Assembly (NCBI GenBank): GCA_910588935.1
Contig: CAJUSM010000012.1
Coordinates: forward strand, 1-40,213
Length of the DNA stretch: 40,213 nucleotides
Direction of reading: 5' to 3'
Source of the DNA: an uncultured Oscillospiraceae bacterium
GTDB taxonomy: Bacteria > Bacillota > Clostridia > Oscillospirales > Acutalibacteraceae
Part shown: in pieces, positions 25,074 through 32,724 of the stretch
Position numbering within the stretch: position 1 is the stretch's first letter
Layout of the letters: each line of letters starts with the position of its first letter
Notes under the pieces: generated by a model
Told to the model about the DNA's origin: nothing
The model's database searches: none
The model's input: only the letters and a program-made list of their open reading frames with translations
Made by a program: the position numbers and the translations under genes

Positions 25074-25925
25074 ATGGAATGGGTTGAAAGGCTGAACCAG
25101 AGTATTGTCTATATAGAAGAGCATTTAACCAGTGAAATTGATTATGAACGGCTGGGCCAGATCGCCTGTTGCTCCGCCTATCATTACCAAAGAATGTTCT
25201 CTTATATGGCTGGCGTTACTCTTGGGGAATATATTCGAAGAAGAAGGATGTCCTTAGCGGCTGTGGACCTGCAAGGCAGCCATGAAAAGGTCATTGACAT
25301 TGCCGAAAAATACGGCTACAGCTCGCCGACCGCATTCAACAGGGCTTTCCAAAGCATCCATGGCATAGCGCCATCCGCGGTAAAAGGCCAGGGCGTGGCT
25401 GTAAAATCCTTTCCCGCCATTGCATTTACAATTGCTGTTAAAGGGGTTGAAGAAATGAATTATCGAATTGAAACCAAAGACGCTTTTCGGATTATTGGCA
25501 TATCCGCGCCGCTGCACAAGGAGATTGAGCAAAATTTCACGGTGGTTCCTCAAATGTGGCAAAAGGCGGCTATGAATGGAACGATTCAAAAATTGGCCAG
25601 TATTATGGATTCTCCTCCCAGGGGCTTATTAGGCGTAAGCGCGTGTAATGACGATGAACAGTGGAAATACTTTATAGCTGTTTCCAGCACAAAGAGCCAC
25701 AGTGAATTTGAGGAATACACGGTGCCCCCCTCCACTTGGGCGATTTTTCCTGGTTCGGGCACAAACCACTCTATTCAGGAGCTGGAACAGCGCATTGTTA
25801 CAGAATGGCTGCCTACTTCTGGGTATGAGTATGCCAATGCGCCGGATATTGAGGTTTACCTAAACCCCGACCCTCAAAACGCCCAGTACGAGGTGTGGAT
25901 ACCTGTTAGAAAAAAGCAGCAGTAA
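25074..25925 (+). CDS. AraC-family regulator with GyrI-like effector-binding domain
   Basis: A 283-residue protein with the HTH first: about residues 8-105, including TSEIDYERLGQIACCSAYHYQRMFSYMAGVTLGEYIRRRRMSLAA and the second helix pair EKYGYSSPTAFNRAFQSIHGIAPS. The rest (about 125-283) is a GyrI/SOUL-type effector-binding domain: YRIETKDAFRIIGISAPL, an ending DIEVYLNPDPQNAQYEVWIPV. This Rob/SoxS-like layout is used to sense small molecules or drugs. The start MEWVERLNQ at 25074 has CGGAGGTATC directly upstream; the open frame to 24987 lacks such a site. It is a single-gene unit with its own promoter and terminator. Codon use is a little more AT-rich than flanking genes. Its targets are unknown. 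Confidence 0.88.
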   Translation: MEWVERLNQSIVYIEEHLTSEIDYERLGQIACCSAYHYQRMFSYMAGVTLGEYIRRRRMSLAAVDLQGSHEKVIDIAEKYGYSSPTAFNRAFQSIHGIAPSAVKGQGVAVKSFPAIAFTIAVKGVEEMNYRIETKDAFRIIGISAPLHKEIEQNFTVVPQMWQKAAMNGTIQKLASIMDSPPRGLLGVSACNDDEQWKYFIAVSSTKSHSEFEEYTVPPSTWAIFPGSGTNHSIQELEQRIVTEWLPTSGYEYANAPDIEVYLNPDPQNAQYEVWIPVRKKQQ

Positions 25926-26022
25926 TAGAATTGTTCCGGGAGGCAGAGGCCGCCTCTGTACTGGCTAAACTACCAGAGTGGGTATGGCCCGCAAGAAATC
26001 CTCATAACACCGACCAAGCCGC

Positions 26023-26065
26023 AAAAACCGGCAAGGGGGCAAACCCTCTTGCCGGTTTTTCATTT
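26023..26065 (+). terminator. Intrinsic terminator of the AraC gene
   Basis: A perfect 13-base-pair stem (AAAAACCGGCAAG, 26023-26035, with 26048-26060), ending in TTTTT. It is symmetric enough to work both ways. Confidence 0.8.
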
Positions 26066-26143
26066 TCTATCCCTAGCAGGTATTTTTAAGAAGAGCATGC
26101 GTCGCTTTTTTACAGAAAAGGCCCTAGAGCAGGGCGCATTGCC

Positions 26144-26465
26144 TTATGGCCTGCCTGCCAGGGAAAACCACGTTTTATACCGCTTGGCAAAATAAGAGAC
26201 ACTGCAAAAGCCCAGCGCAGCTGCCGTAAAACGGCCGTGCAGGTGCTGGCGGATGTACCGCGCCGCCTTGGCCTACGGGCGGCGAATCCCCCTGGCTCCA
26301 GCCAACCCCCATAGGGGAACCCCATATATTTTCCCTGACAACCTCCAGGCTGATGCCTTAGGCCAGCACCCCCGCGGCAATTCCTTTTCGTCCCCATACG
26401 CATGGTGGCAGAAAACCGCCGCGCAAAATCTTCCCCACTGCCAGCCTTGCTTTTAAATTGACCAT
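26144..26465 (-). pseudogene. Remnant of an AraC-family regulator
   Basis: On the minus strand, from about 26275 to the TAA at 26144, the frame reads ARYIRQHLHGRFTAAALGF then CSVSYFAKRYKTWF, recognisable as the second half of an AraC DNA-binding domain. The upstream part starts at an ATG (26465) with GGAAAGGTGGGG before it (MVNLKARLAVGKI) but meets stops and frame changes. The AraC assignment is from the short HTH match only. Confidence 0.5.
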
Positions 26466-26507
26466 AGCCCCACCTTTCCAACAAATAAACATCTGAAAAG
26501 CTAGGGC

Positions 26508-26636
26508 TTGTTTGAAAAAGATTTTTTGTGGGGCGGCTCTGTGTCCAGTATGCAGGCCAAGGGCGCTTGGAATGAAGATGGCAAGGGTCTCAGCATTTAC
26601 GATGTAATGCCCGCAAAGGAGGGCTGCTTAGACTAG
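26508..26636 (+). pseudogene. N-terminal fragment of a GH1 6-phospho-beta-glucosidase
   Basis: The frame from 26508 reads FEKDFLWGGSVSSM, then QAKGAWNEDGKGLSIYDVMP, and stops at TAG 26634-26636. This is the start of a family-1 glycosidase of the 6-phospho-beta-glucosidase type, where residues FLWGGS and GAWNEDGKG line the entry of the barrel. Only about 42 of about 470 codons remain, with a possible TTG start. The rest of the gene is gone and a ROK kinase remnant begins two bases later. Confidence 0.75.
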
Positions 26637-26637
26637 A

Positions 26638-27240
26638 AAACAGCCTAAGCGCTATTTTGACGGGCTGGTAAGCTTGTTGAAGGGCCTGCTGGACCAAGCG
26701 GACGGTATCGCGGTTTCCACCAGTGGCCGGATAGGGAAACCTGCTGGGCATACACCCTGGATTTCCTCATTGGCGCAAACCTGCGCGCGGAATTGGAAAA
26801 ACAGCCGGGCCTGCCTATGGCAGCAGAAACCGACGGCGCTGCCGCTACCGTAGGCGAATGGTGAAAAGGGGTTGTGACGCCGCGCTGGGAATGGTGCTGG
26901 GCTCCGGCACGGGAGGCGGTATTGTTGTAAACGGCAAGCCCATAAAAGGCGTCAAAAGCAATAGCGCCATGGTGTTCGGCATGCTGCCGGCATCGAGCAC
27001 GGCGCCAGCTGGCTGAAAACACGGTTTCCCCTGCTGCTGAATCCAGACTGCGTGGTTGTAACCGGAGGGCTGGCGACCAGCCAGCCCTGATAACGGGAAC
27101 CCGGCAAAGCCTTACAGAAATACAGGAGAGGCGCCCGGGCTTTCCCGGCATCGACCTGACACAGATCGGGGTGAAGGTGGAAAAAGAAGACTTTGTCGTG
27201 AAACCGCGGGCCGGGGAGCTTTGCTTAGACGCAAATTTGT
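26638..27240 (+). pseudogene. Decayed ROK-family sugar kinase (beta-glucoside kinase-like)
   Basis: Pieces in three frames line up with a ROK kinase. Frame from 26638: RYFDGLVSLLKGLLDQADG, then IAVSTSGRIG. Next frame near 26750: FLIGANLRAELEKQPGLPM, AAETDGAAATVGEW, the spot of the family's ENDxNxAA motif. Next frame near 26885: LGMVLGSGTGGGIVVNGKP, the phosphate loop. Another shift near 27030: LLLNPDCVVVTGG. At least three frameshifts plus stops make it non-functional. It follows a GH1 remnant, the usual order of a beta-glucoside utilisation locus. Confidence 0.75.
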
Positions 27241-27277
27241 AGGGGACGCTATCGCTTTTTGCCCTTGGGGCCGCCAA

Positions 27278-27697
27278 TCAGCGCTGTGCCGCCGGTATGC
27301 TGTGTTTAATTTCTATCAGCAAAAGAACGATACTGACGCCCAGGGAAATATGCCCTGTTCCGGCAATACCGGATATTGCCCCATTCATGCCAGAAGAAAA
27401 GCCCAGGCCCAGCACCTGGGCCACCCCCCGCACGCCAAGCATTACGGCGGTCAAATTCAGACCGATATGGTAGAGAACCAGGATACGGCCGGTTTTGGCG
27501 CTGGTGAAAGAGAAGTTCTTTTCCAGCAGGAGAAGCAAGAGAAAAAACGCCATGCCCAGCAGAAAATAATGGGTATGGATAACCGAAAGGGTCGTTTTTG
27601 AGGCAAAATCGTTGAACTTGGTAAATTCCCGATAAAATACCCCGCCAGCCATTGCGAAAACAGCGTAGAGCAAAGCCATATTTATGTATCGCTTCAT
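27278..27697 (-). CDS. DUF2871 family membrane protein
   Basis: A 139-residue membrane protein with about four transmembrane helices. It matches DUF2871 by eye: MALLYAVFAMAGGVFYREFTKF, then TLSVIHTHYFLLGMAFFLLL with the conserved HTH pair, LLEKNFSF and ILVLYHIGLNLTAVMLGVRG. The ATG at 27697 follows AAAGGAGG. It is intact, although both flanks are decayed genes. On the minus strand its upstream neighbour is a broken membrane gene and a TetR remnant, so the set may once have been a TetR-controlled operon. The function of DUF2871 is not known. Confidence 0.85.
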   Translation of the reverse strand: MKRYINMALLYAVFAMAGGVFYREFTKFNDFASKTTLSVIHTHYFLLGMAFFLLLLLLEKNFSFTSAKTGRILVLYHIGLNLTAVMLGVRGVAQVLGLGFSSGMNGAISGIAGTGHISLGVSIVLLLIEIKHSIPAAQR

Positions 27698-27710
27698 GGA
27701 TGTTCCTCCT

Positions 27711-28070
27711 TTATTTGCATTCCCGTTTCATAGCGAAATAACCGATTAGTACTGCCCGCACATAGGCGCAGGTTTTCAGAATCATCAGCATCCCGATGAA
27801 AGAAAAGCTGCCTGCCCATAACACCACCGGAATGTAAAAACCGAAACTAAACACAATGGTCAGCCGCATCCAACGAAATGCCCTATCTCTATGGTTTTTG
27901 GCGCAAGGCTGCCCTGACCACTGACAGGGCAGCCCCGCCAGGAACCAAATGGAACGAGTCCCCCTCTCCCAGCACCACGGCAATCCATCCGAACAGACAG
28001 GATTGACGCTCTTCCTTGCCGCCCCGAACCATTAAAAAATCCTATTACCAGGATTTTCGAAGCGGAAGAT
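27711..28070 (-). pseudogene. Remnant of a multi-pass membrane protein
   Basis: Two in-order fragments in different frames on the minus strand. About 28010-27900 reads LFGWIAVVLGEGDSFHLVP, typical of a widespread Firmicute membrane protein of about 200 residues. The second (27900-27711) reads FRWMRLTIVFSFGFYIPVV and ends with IGMLMILKTCAYV and IGYFAMKRECK, resembling the end of the same family. The middle helices are missing, so a deletion of roughly 100 codons is implied. It ends 13 bases before the DUF2871 start. Confidence 0.55.
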
Positions 28071-28118
28071 GGCCGTTTCTGGGCAACAAGACAGCGGATT
28101 CGTTTTTTCAAACAGACT

Positions 28119-28400
28119 CTAGTAAAGGGTTCTGCGCACAAGCTCCAACACAACGGCGGAATTATCGTTCTGCCCCAACAAAGCAGACAATATCAGGGAA
28201 AACAGAACATCTGCAAACTGTTCCGCCGTAAACCGCTCTGTAAAGGCGTTGTCCCGCTTTAAGACAGCGCACAGCTCGTTTACGATATGCCGCCAGGTCT
28301 GGTGCATTTTCTGTTTTTCCCCCGCTCTGTCCCTCTGCACAAACGCAAAAGAGTGCAACGCAAAAAAGCCGGGATAATGAACCCTTCGCTCTCCCGTATG
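28119..28400 (-). pseudogene. C-terminal remnant of a TetR-family regulator
   Basis: The minus-strand frame reads FAFVQRDRAGEKQKMHQTW, NELCAVLKRDNAFTERFTAEQFADVLFSLILSAL-type helices and ends VVLELVRRTLY at 28119. This fits the ligand-binding half of a TetR regulator. The DNA-binding half is missing because the degV stop is at 28424, which marks a deletion junction. The family call rests on helical pattern and ending and is moderate. Confidence 0.5.
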
Positions 28401-28423
28401 GTTTCAGGCTGCCCCTGGCGCCT

Positions 28424-29278
28424 TTATTCCCGGTTTTCCCCCTCAGCCGCCACATATACCACGCCCACGCCCCCTGGGCCAATGTGGCTGCCAATGGCCG
28501 CGCCTACCTGAATCAGCCGCCGCCGGGAGATTTTGTAACCCTTCTTCTTTAGGCGGGCCGCAAAACGCTCTCCATTGTCTGGAGAATCTGTATACATAAT
28601 ATAGATGGGATAAGCCGGATCCGGCGGGAGCTTTTCCAGCTTTTGGGCCAGGCTTTCCATACCCCGCTCCAGGCCCAAGGCCTTGCCGATGTTTTCCACC
28701 AGGCCCTCCTGGGTTACGGTGATTATGGGTTTCAGCCGGGCGGCGGAGCCCAGCACATAGGCCGAACGGGGGATTCTGCCGCCCCGGTACAAGTACTCCA
28801 GGGTATCAATGCAGGCATACAGAGCAATCCGTTTTCGGAACACCTCTAGGGCCCGGGCAATCTCCTTCCCGTTTTTCCCGGCGTCCCGCAGGCGCACCGC
28901 CTCTTCTACCACCAGCCTTTGGCCGCCGGTAGCGTTTCGGCTGTCTACCACATAGCAGTTCCTGGCTCCCAGCCGCTCCTTTGCCGCGCGGGCTCCCTGC
29001 CAGGTGCCGCTAAGCGCGGAGGAGAGAGTTACCATCACCGTATCTTCCCCCTTGCCCTGAACAAAGAGCCGCTCAAAAGCCCCAGGCGAGGGCTGAGAAG
29101 TACAGGGAAAGCCGTTCCCGGCCAAGAGCATCTCGTAAAAGGCATTTTTCGAGAGATTGATATTTTCCTGGTACTCGGCCTGGCCAAACGATACGGAAAG
29201 GGGAACGCAGGCCACATTCATTTTTTTCAGTTCCTCCGGTTCAAAGTCAGCGGCAGAATCCGTAATGATCCGCACCAC
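28424..29278 (-). CDS. DegV-family fatty-acid-binding protein
   Basis: A 284-residue DegV protein, which in Firmicutes hands fatty acids to the FakA kinase (FakB type). Signatures are VRIITDSAADFEPEELKK at the N-terminus, the FPCTSQPSPGAFERLF segment, VMVTLSSALSGTWQGA (head-group serines), YVVDSRNATGGQRLVV, TLEYLYRGGRIPRSAYVLG and a closing GPGGVGVVYV. The start is a GTG at 29278, 8 bases after AGGAGG; the ATG at 29335 lies upstream of the -10 element and cannot be used. It has its own sigma-A promoter. No fakA is in view. The lipid specificity cannot be told from sequence. Confidence 0.92.
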   Translation of the reverse strand: MVRIITDSAADFEPEELKKMNVACVPLSVSFGQAEYQENINLSKNAFYEMLLAGNGFPCTSQPSPGAFERLFVQGKGEDTVMVTLSSALSGTWQGARAAKERLGARNCYVVDSRNATGGQRLVVEEAVRLRDAGKNGKEIARALEVFRKRIALYACIDTLEYLYRGGRIPRSAYVLGSAARLKPIITVTQEGLVENIGKALGLERGMESLAQKLEKLPPDPAYPIYIMYTDSPDNGERFAARLKKKGYKISRRRLIQVGAAIGSHIGPGGVGVVYVAAEGENRE

Positions 29279-29326
29279 ATCCTTCACCTCCTGTTTTTTC
29301 CCAGCAGGTAAATGCTGTATAAGAAT

Positions 29327-29355
29327 ATTGTACATGAAAAAGAGCGGACTTGCAA
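29327..29355 (-). promoter_or_regulatory. Sigma-A promoter for degV
   Basis: On the minus strand TTGCAA (29350-29355), 17 bases, TACAAT (29327-29332). Confidence 0.65.
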
Positions 29356-29410
29356 GAGGAGAATGCCCCGAAATTGCGGGGTTTCAGAAACTTTCCTCTC
29401 TATCACAGGC

Positions 29411-29439
29411 TTCGACGGGTTTTGCCCGCCGCATATGAT
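29411..29439 (+). promoter_or_regulatory. Probable promoter of the secreted-protein pair
   Basis: TTCGAC (29411-29416), 17 bases, TATGAT (29434-29439). The -35 is weak. Confidence 0.4.
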
Positions 29440-29565
29440 ACCTTGTCCTTATAGGAAACGCGCTGAAAACCGTGAAACAGGGATTTTTCAGCAGGCAGCT
29501 GGTTCAAAAGAGATATTCTGCCCAGTTTGAGCCGCGTTAACTATAACACGAAAGGAGGAGTTTCT

Positions 29566-30231
29566 GTGCCCACAAAAAAATCATGGTTTCCTGCTTTGGT
29601 GCTGGCAGCCCTATTCCTTGCCCTGCCCCAAGCCGCCGCCGGCCATCCTCCCGACCTGCTCCTTCTGGAGCAAGAGATCTTCTTGGGAGAGACCCTGCTT
29701 TCCAGCCCCCTGGAAAAGACCCTGGCCCAGGCCCTTTATACAGATCCCCAGTATTTGGAGTGCCGGTGGGTTACCCCCCAGGGCCCTGTTCCCCTAAAAG
29801 AGCTGGCCAAGGAAATGCCCCAGCAAAACAGCGAATACCTTTTCAGCGCCATGCTTTCGGAAGAAAACGGGGACCATTGGGTGCATGGGCTGTGCAGGGT
29901 AACGGTTGTAAGCGGTACCATTACCGTAACAGCCCCCGCCGGCGCTTTGGTGTGCCTAAAGGGGGAACATTTTACCCTGTATCAGCTGGCCGAAGCGGGA
30001 ACGCCCGCCTGCCGGTTTCAGGAGCTGCCCTTTGGCCTGTACACGGTAAGCCTGGTGGGCGGCCAAGAGCCCCCTCAGCAGCTATACCTTGGGGTTTGCC
30101 CTGAAAACGATACGGTAAGCACCCAGCGCTGCCGGGCCTCTGCCAGCTTTCAGGGGGCTGGGGCCGCGCAGGGCATCCCGGGGGGCCGGTGGCTTTTGGG
30201 ACAAGCCCAAAGCTCAGGAGAGGAGGAATGA
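29566..30231 (+). CDS. Secreted protein with possible prealbumin-like beta domain
   Basis: A 221-residue exported protein. The GTG start at 29566 has AAAGGAGGAG 5 bases upstream. The signal peptide is MPTKKSWFPALVLAALFLA with likely cleavage after QAAA. The middle (about 110-185) has VTVVSGTITVTAPAGALVC, then FTLYQLAEAGTPACRFQEL and PFGLYTVSL. That last pattern (FxLY, a gap, FxxLPxGxYxV) recalls SpaA/Cna-B-type prealbumin-like domains of surface proteins. Several cysteines could form disulfides. No anchor motif is seen at the C-terminus. The stop overlaps the start region of the next secreted protein, so they are one operon. Function unknown; the domain match is inference by eye. Confidence 0.7.
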   Translation: MPTKKSWFPALVLAALFLALPQAAAGHPPDLLLLEQEIFLGETLLSSPLEKTLAQALYTDPQYLECRWVTPQGPVPLKELAKEMPQQNSEYLFSAMLSEENGDHWVHGLCRVTVVSGTITVTAPAGALVCLKGEHFTLYQLAEAGTPACRFQELPFGLYTVSLVGGQEPPQQLYLGVCPENDTVSTQRCRASASFQGAGAAQGIPGGRWLLGQAQSSGEEE

Positions 30232-30233
30232 AA

Positions 30234-30755
30234 ATGAAGCCGCAAAAGCTGGCCGGCGCGGGAATCATGGCGGTGCTTGCCCTGTTTTGGGGGTTAAGCT
30301 GCCGCCTGGAGCCCCAAAAGGCCCCGATGAACATGGAGGCCTCTCTCTGTGTGCAGGAGGATGGAGAAGGACAGGCTGTGCTCTGGCCTGGGGAGCCGGC
30401 CCCCGGGGGAGTGCGCTTTTGCAACCGGGGCCGCGCCGGGTGCCGGCTGCGGGCAAGGGTTTGGATCCCTGAGGCAGAAGGCCAGCCTGCAGCGGAGCTG
30501 GTGCAAAACCTGGGCCAAAAACCCGGGTGGAAAGCAGAGGGAGAATACTTTGTCTACCAGAACGACGCTACCAGGGACATGCTTTTGCCAGGCAAATGGA
30601 CGCCAGAGCTCTTTTCAGAAATTCTTGCCTCAGAGGAGCTGGAAACCATGGCGGGAAAGGAGCTGGCGGTTTACATTACACTGGAGGGGAAGGGCCTGGA
30701 GGAGGAGGCCTGGACCATGGTACCGGCAGAGGGCCTGGAGCCGGATTTGGAATAA
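30234..30755 (+). CDS. Secreted or lipid-anchored protein, faintly TasA/camelysin-like
   Basis: A 173-residue protein starting MKPQKLAGAGIMAVLALFW. The ATG at 30234 is chosen as AGGAGG is 7 bases upstream; the ATG at 30228, overlapping the previous stop as ATGA, is also possible. The N-terminal hydrophobic stretch ends in GLSC, a poor lipobox. The remainder has PGGVRFCNRGRAGCRLRARV and GEYFVYQNDATRDMLLPGKW, then LFSEI and ELAVYITLEG. This order (N-G-x-x repeated strands, an aromatic YF-Y step, LLPGxxTxxLF) resembles camelysin/TasA fibre proteins by eye only. No SipW signal peptidase is present. It is co-transcribed with the secreted protein upstream and closed by a perfect terminator. Confidence 0.65.
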   Translation: MKPQKLAGAGIMAVLALFWGLSCRLEPQKAPMNMEASLCVQEDGEGQAVLWPGEPAPGGVRFCNRGRAGCRLRARVWIPEAEGQPAAELVQNLGQKPGWKAEGEYFVYQNDATRDMLLPGKWTPELFSEILASEELETMAGKELAVYITLEGKGLEEEAWTMVPAEGLEPDLE

Positions 30756-30779
30756 CAAAGCCCCAGGCTGGCTGCAAAA

Positions 30780-30815
30780 AAAGAGCGAAACGGCGTGCCG
30801 TTTCGCTCTTTATGT
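30780..30815. terminator. Bidirectional intrinsic terminator
   Basis: A perfect 15-base-pair stem (AAAGAGCGAAACGGC, 30780-30794, with 30797-30811) with a two-base gap at the tip. It overlaps the last codon of the AraC gene at 30810. Confidence 0.8.
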
Positions 30816-31775
30816 CTGCTTTCTGGCATTTTCCCGGTACTGCTTGGGAGACATTCCATACCGCTCTCGAAACTTTCGGTAAAAATAGCTGGTGTTGTCA
30901 TAGCCCACCGCCCCTATAATATCCTCCACCGGCAGCGTGGTTTCCGCCAGCAGCTCCGCCCCCCGCCCCAGGCGCTTTTCCCGCAGCAGCTCCTTAAAGG
31001 TCTGCCCAGTGGCCTGGTGTATGGCCGAGCTCAGGTATGGCAGGGACACATGCAGCTCCTTAGCCAGCCTGGTTAAGTCGGCCTGGCGGTAATTCCGCTG
31101 GATTTCTCCCAGGGCCGCCACCACCGCGCCGCCCTGGCCGGCGCCTTCTTTTAAAAGATTCTCCCGGCTGTTTAACAGCTCCATAAGCAGCAAACCCATG
31201 GTAGCCTGGGTTACCCTGTCAGAAGCGCCGCCGGAATCTATCAGCCGCCACAGCAGGTTTTCTACCAGATTCTGTATGGGCAGCGCCTGGCCGCACTGAA
31301 AGTGCAGGCAGCTAAGCTCGCCTCCCCTTTTTCGCAGGCCATCCAGCAAAAACCGGGCAAGCACATTGCCTGTGCCGGTCATATCCAAGGCATAATCGAA
31401 AAACTGGGGCAGCACAATAAAATTGACCCCGATATCCTCTTGGCTCGCCTTTTCTACCCCATGGCTGGCATGCTGATTTAAAAACAGCAGCTCTCCAGCC
31501 TTTAGCTCCAGGGCCGGGGAATTATTGACCCGATGAAAGGTATGCCCTGCGCACATATAGACAATCTCAATATAATTGTGGGTATGGGGCGGAAAGGCGG
31601 CAAACCGGGTATGGGGCCGCATGGTAATCAGGCGCCCCCGGGAAAGAAGCCTGCCGCTTTCCACGGTAAAGTCCTGGCAAGAGGTGTAAATAGCCTGGTC
31701 CACCCCGCCCCCTGCCAAAAGCTTTTCCTCTTCCTGGGTAATGGCTTCCAGCTTTTCTATTAGTTCCCTGCGCAT
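30810..31775 (-). CDS. AraC-family regulator with N-terminal cupin domain
   Basis: A 321-residue regulator. The N-terminal half is a cupin sensor (about 45-130): PHTRFAAFPPHTHNYIEIVYM, HTFHRVNNSPALELKAGELLFLN and QHASHGVE. The C-terminal two-HTH domain (about 225-315) reads DLTRLAKELHVSLPYLSSAI with FKELLREKRL, then DIIGAVGYDNTSYFYRKFRERYGMSPKQYR. AraC proteins with such cupins usually sense a sugar. The ATG at 31775 has GAGGTGG upstream and lies 16 bases inside the end of the transglycosylase gene, so the two are co-transcribed. No sugar genes are adjacent, so its target is not obvious. Confidence 0.9.
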   Translation of the reverse strand: MRRELIEKLEAITQEEEKLLAGGGVDQAIYTSCQDFTVESGRLLSRGRLITMRPHTRFAAFPPHTHNYIEIVYMCAGHTFHRVNNSPALELKAGELLFLNQHASHGVEKASQEDIGVNFIVLPQFFDYALDMTGTGNVLARFLLDGLRKRGGELSCLHFQCGQALPIQNLVENLLWRLIDSGGASDRVTQATMGLLLMELLNSRENLLKEGAGQGGAVVAALGEIQRNYRQADLTRLAKELHVSLPYLSSAIHQATGQTFKELLREKRLGRGAELLAETTLPVEDIIGAVGYDNTSYFYRKFRERYGMSPKQYRENARKQT

Positions 31776-32512
31776 AAGGCCACCTCGCTCTCCCGCGTAC
31801 TGCTTTGGCCAAGCACGCTGTCTGCCCAGTCCTGGTCCAGGCCCTCGCAGTACTTTACCATAAGGCCCACCACCTGCCTTTGGCGCTGCTGGGCCAAATC
31901 TGGGTTTTCGTTTAGGTCGTACACAGAGGGGGCGTTGGGAATGCCCGCCAGCAGCGTGGCCTGAAAATCCGTCATTTGGCCAGGCTCACAATCAAAATAC
32001 TCCCGGCTGGCATCGCCTACCGTGTAGCAGCCGCTGCCAAAATAGATGCTGTTCACATACAGCTCCAGCAGCTCCTCCTTGGAAAAATCCGCCTCTAGCT
32101 GCCAAGCCATAAAAACCTCGGCCACCTTGCGGCTCAGCTCCTTCTCTTGGGTAAAGTACAGGTTCTTTGCCAGCTGCTGGGTAATGGTGCTGCCCCCTTC
32201 GTCAAAGGATAAAGAGATGATATCCCGAACCAGGGCCCGGCCAATGGCTAGGATATCGATACCGCCATGCTGGTAAAAACGGTGGTCTTCGGCAGCTACC
32301 ACAGCCTGCAGGTAGGTATCCGGCAGGTTCTCCAGGGGGGTAAAGCCCGCCTGGCCCCGAACCTCCCCGGCGGCCTGGGCAGTGGGCAGGGCCGCCAGGC
32401 TGTACATGCCATAGCCCTGGGCAGTAACCACGCCGGCTCCACACAAGCACAGCACAACAAAAATCAGAATGGTGCAGCGAAGGACTTTAAAAGGCGCAGC
32501 TTTCTTTTTCAT
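31760..32512 (-). CDS. mtgA: Monofunctional biosynthetic peptidoglycan transglycosylase (GT51)
   Basis: A 250-residue protein with a single N-terminal transmembrane helix (about 12-31) and one GT51 domain. It polymerises lipid II into glycan strands at the outer face of the membrane. Motifs in order: VVAAEDHRFYQHGGID with catalytic Glu75, GGSTITQQLAKNLYF, RKVAEVFMAWQLEADFSKEELLELYVNSIYFG. There is no transpeptidase domain, so it is shorter than class A penicillin-binding proteins. The start MKKKAAPF at 32512 has GGGAGA 8 bases upstream. The cytoplasmic AraC gene overlaps its 3' end by 16 bases, an unusual partner. The gap upstream holds several small inverted repeats. Confidence 0.9.
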   Translation of the reverse strand: MKKKAAPFKVLRCTILIFVVLCLCGAGVVTAQGYGMYSLAALPTAQAAGEVRGQAGFTPLENLPDTYLQAVVAAEDHRFYQHGGIDILAIGRALVRDIISLSFDEGGSTITQQLAKNLYFTQEKELSRKVAEVFMAWQLEADFSKEELLELYVNSIYFGSGCYTVGDASREYFDCEPGQMTDFQATLLAGIPNAPSVYDLNENPDLAQQRQRQVVGLMVKYCEGLDQDWADSVLGQSSTRESEVALCAGN

Positions 32513-32724
32513 GGCGATTCTCTCCCTTATCATTTAGACTAAAAGCAAGCCCCTTATGGCATATGTTCTCCCGCTTTTTCTGGGGGGCTCTTTCTTATGG
32601 GATGATGATAACAGGGAAATCTTGCAAAAATCTTACGAGAATTCTTAAGAAAACTTTTGCTGGCTTACAAGGGTGTAAGATTGCCGCCCTCTACGCGCCG
32701 GTTTTTCCAGCTGATGGCCAGGGC

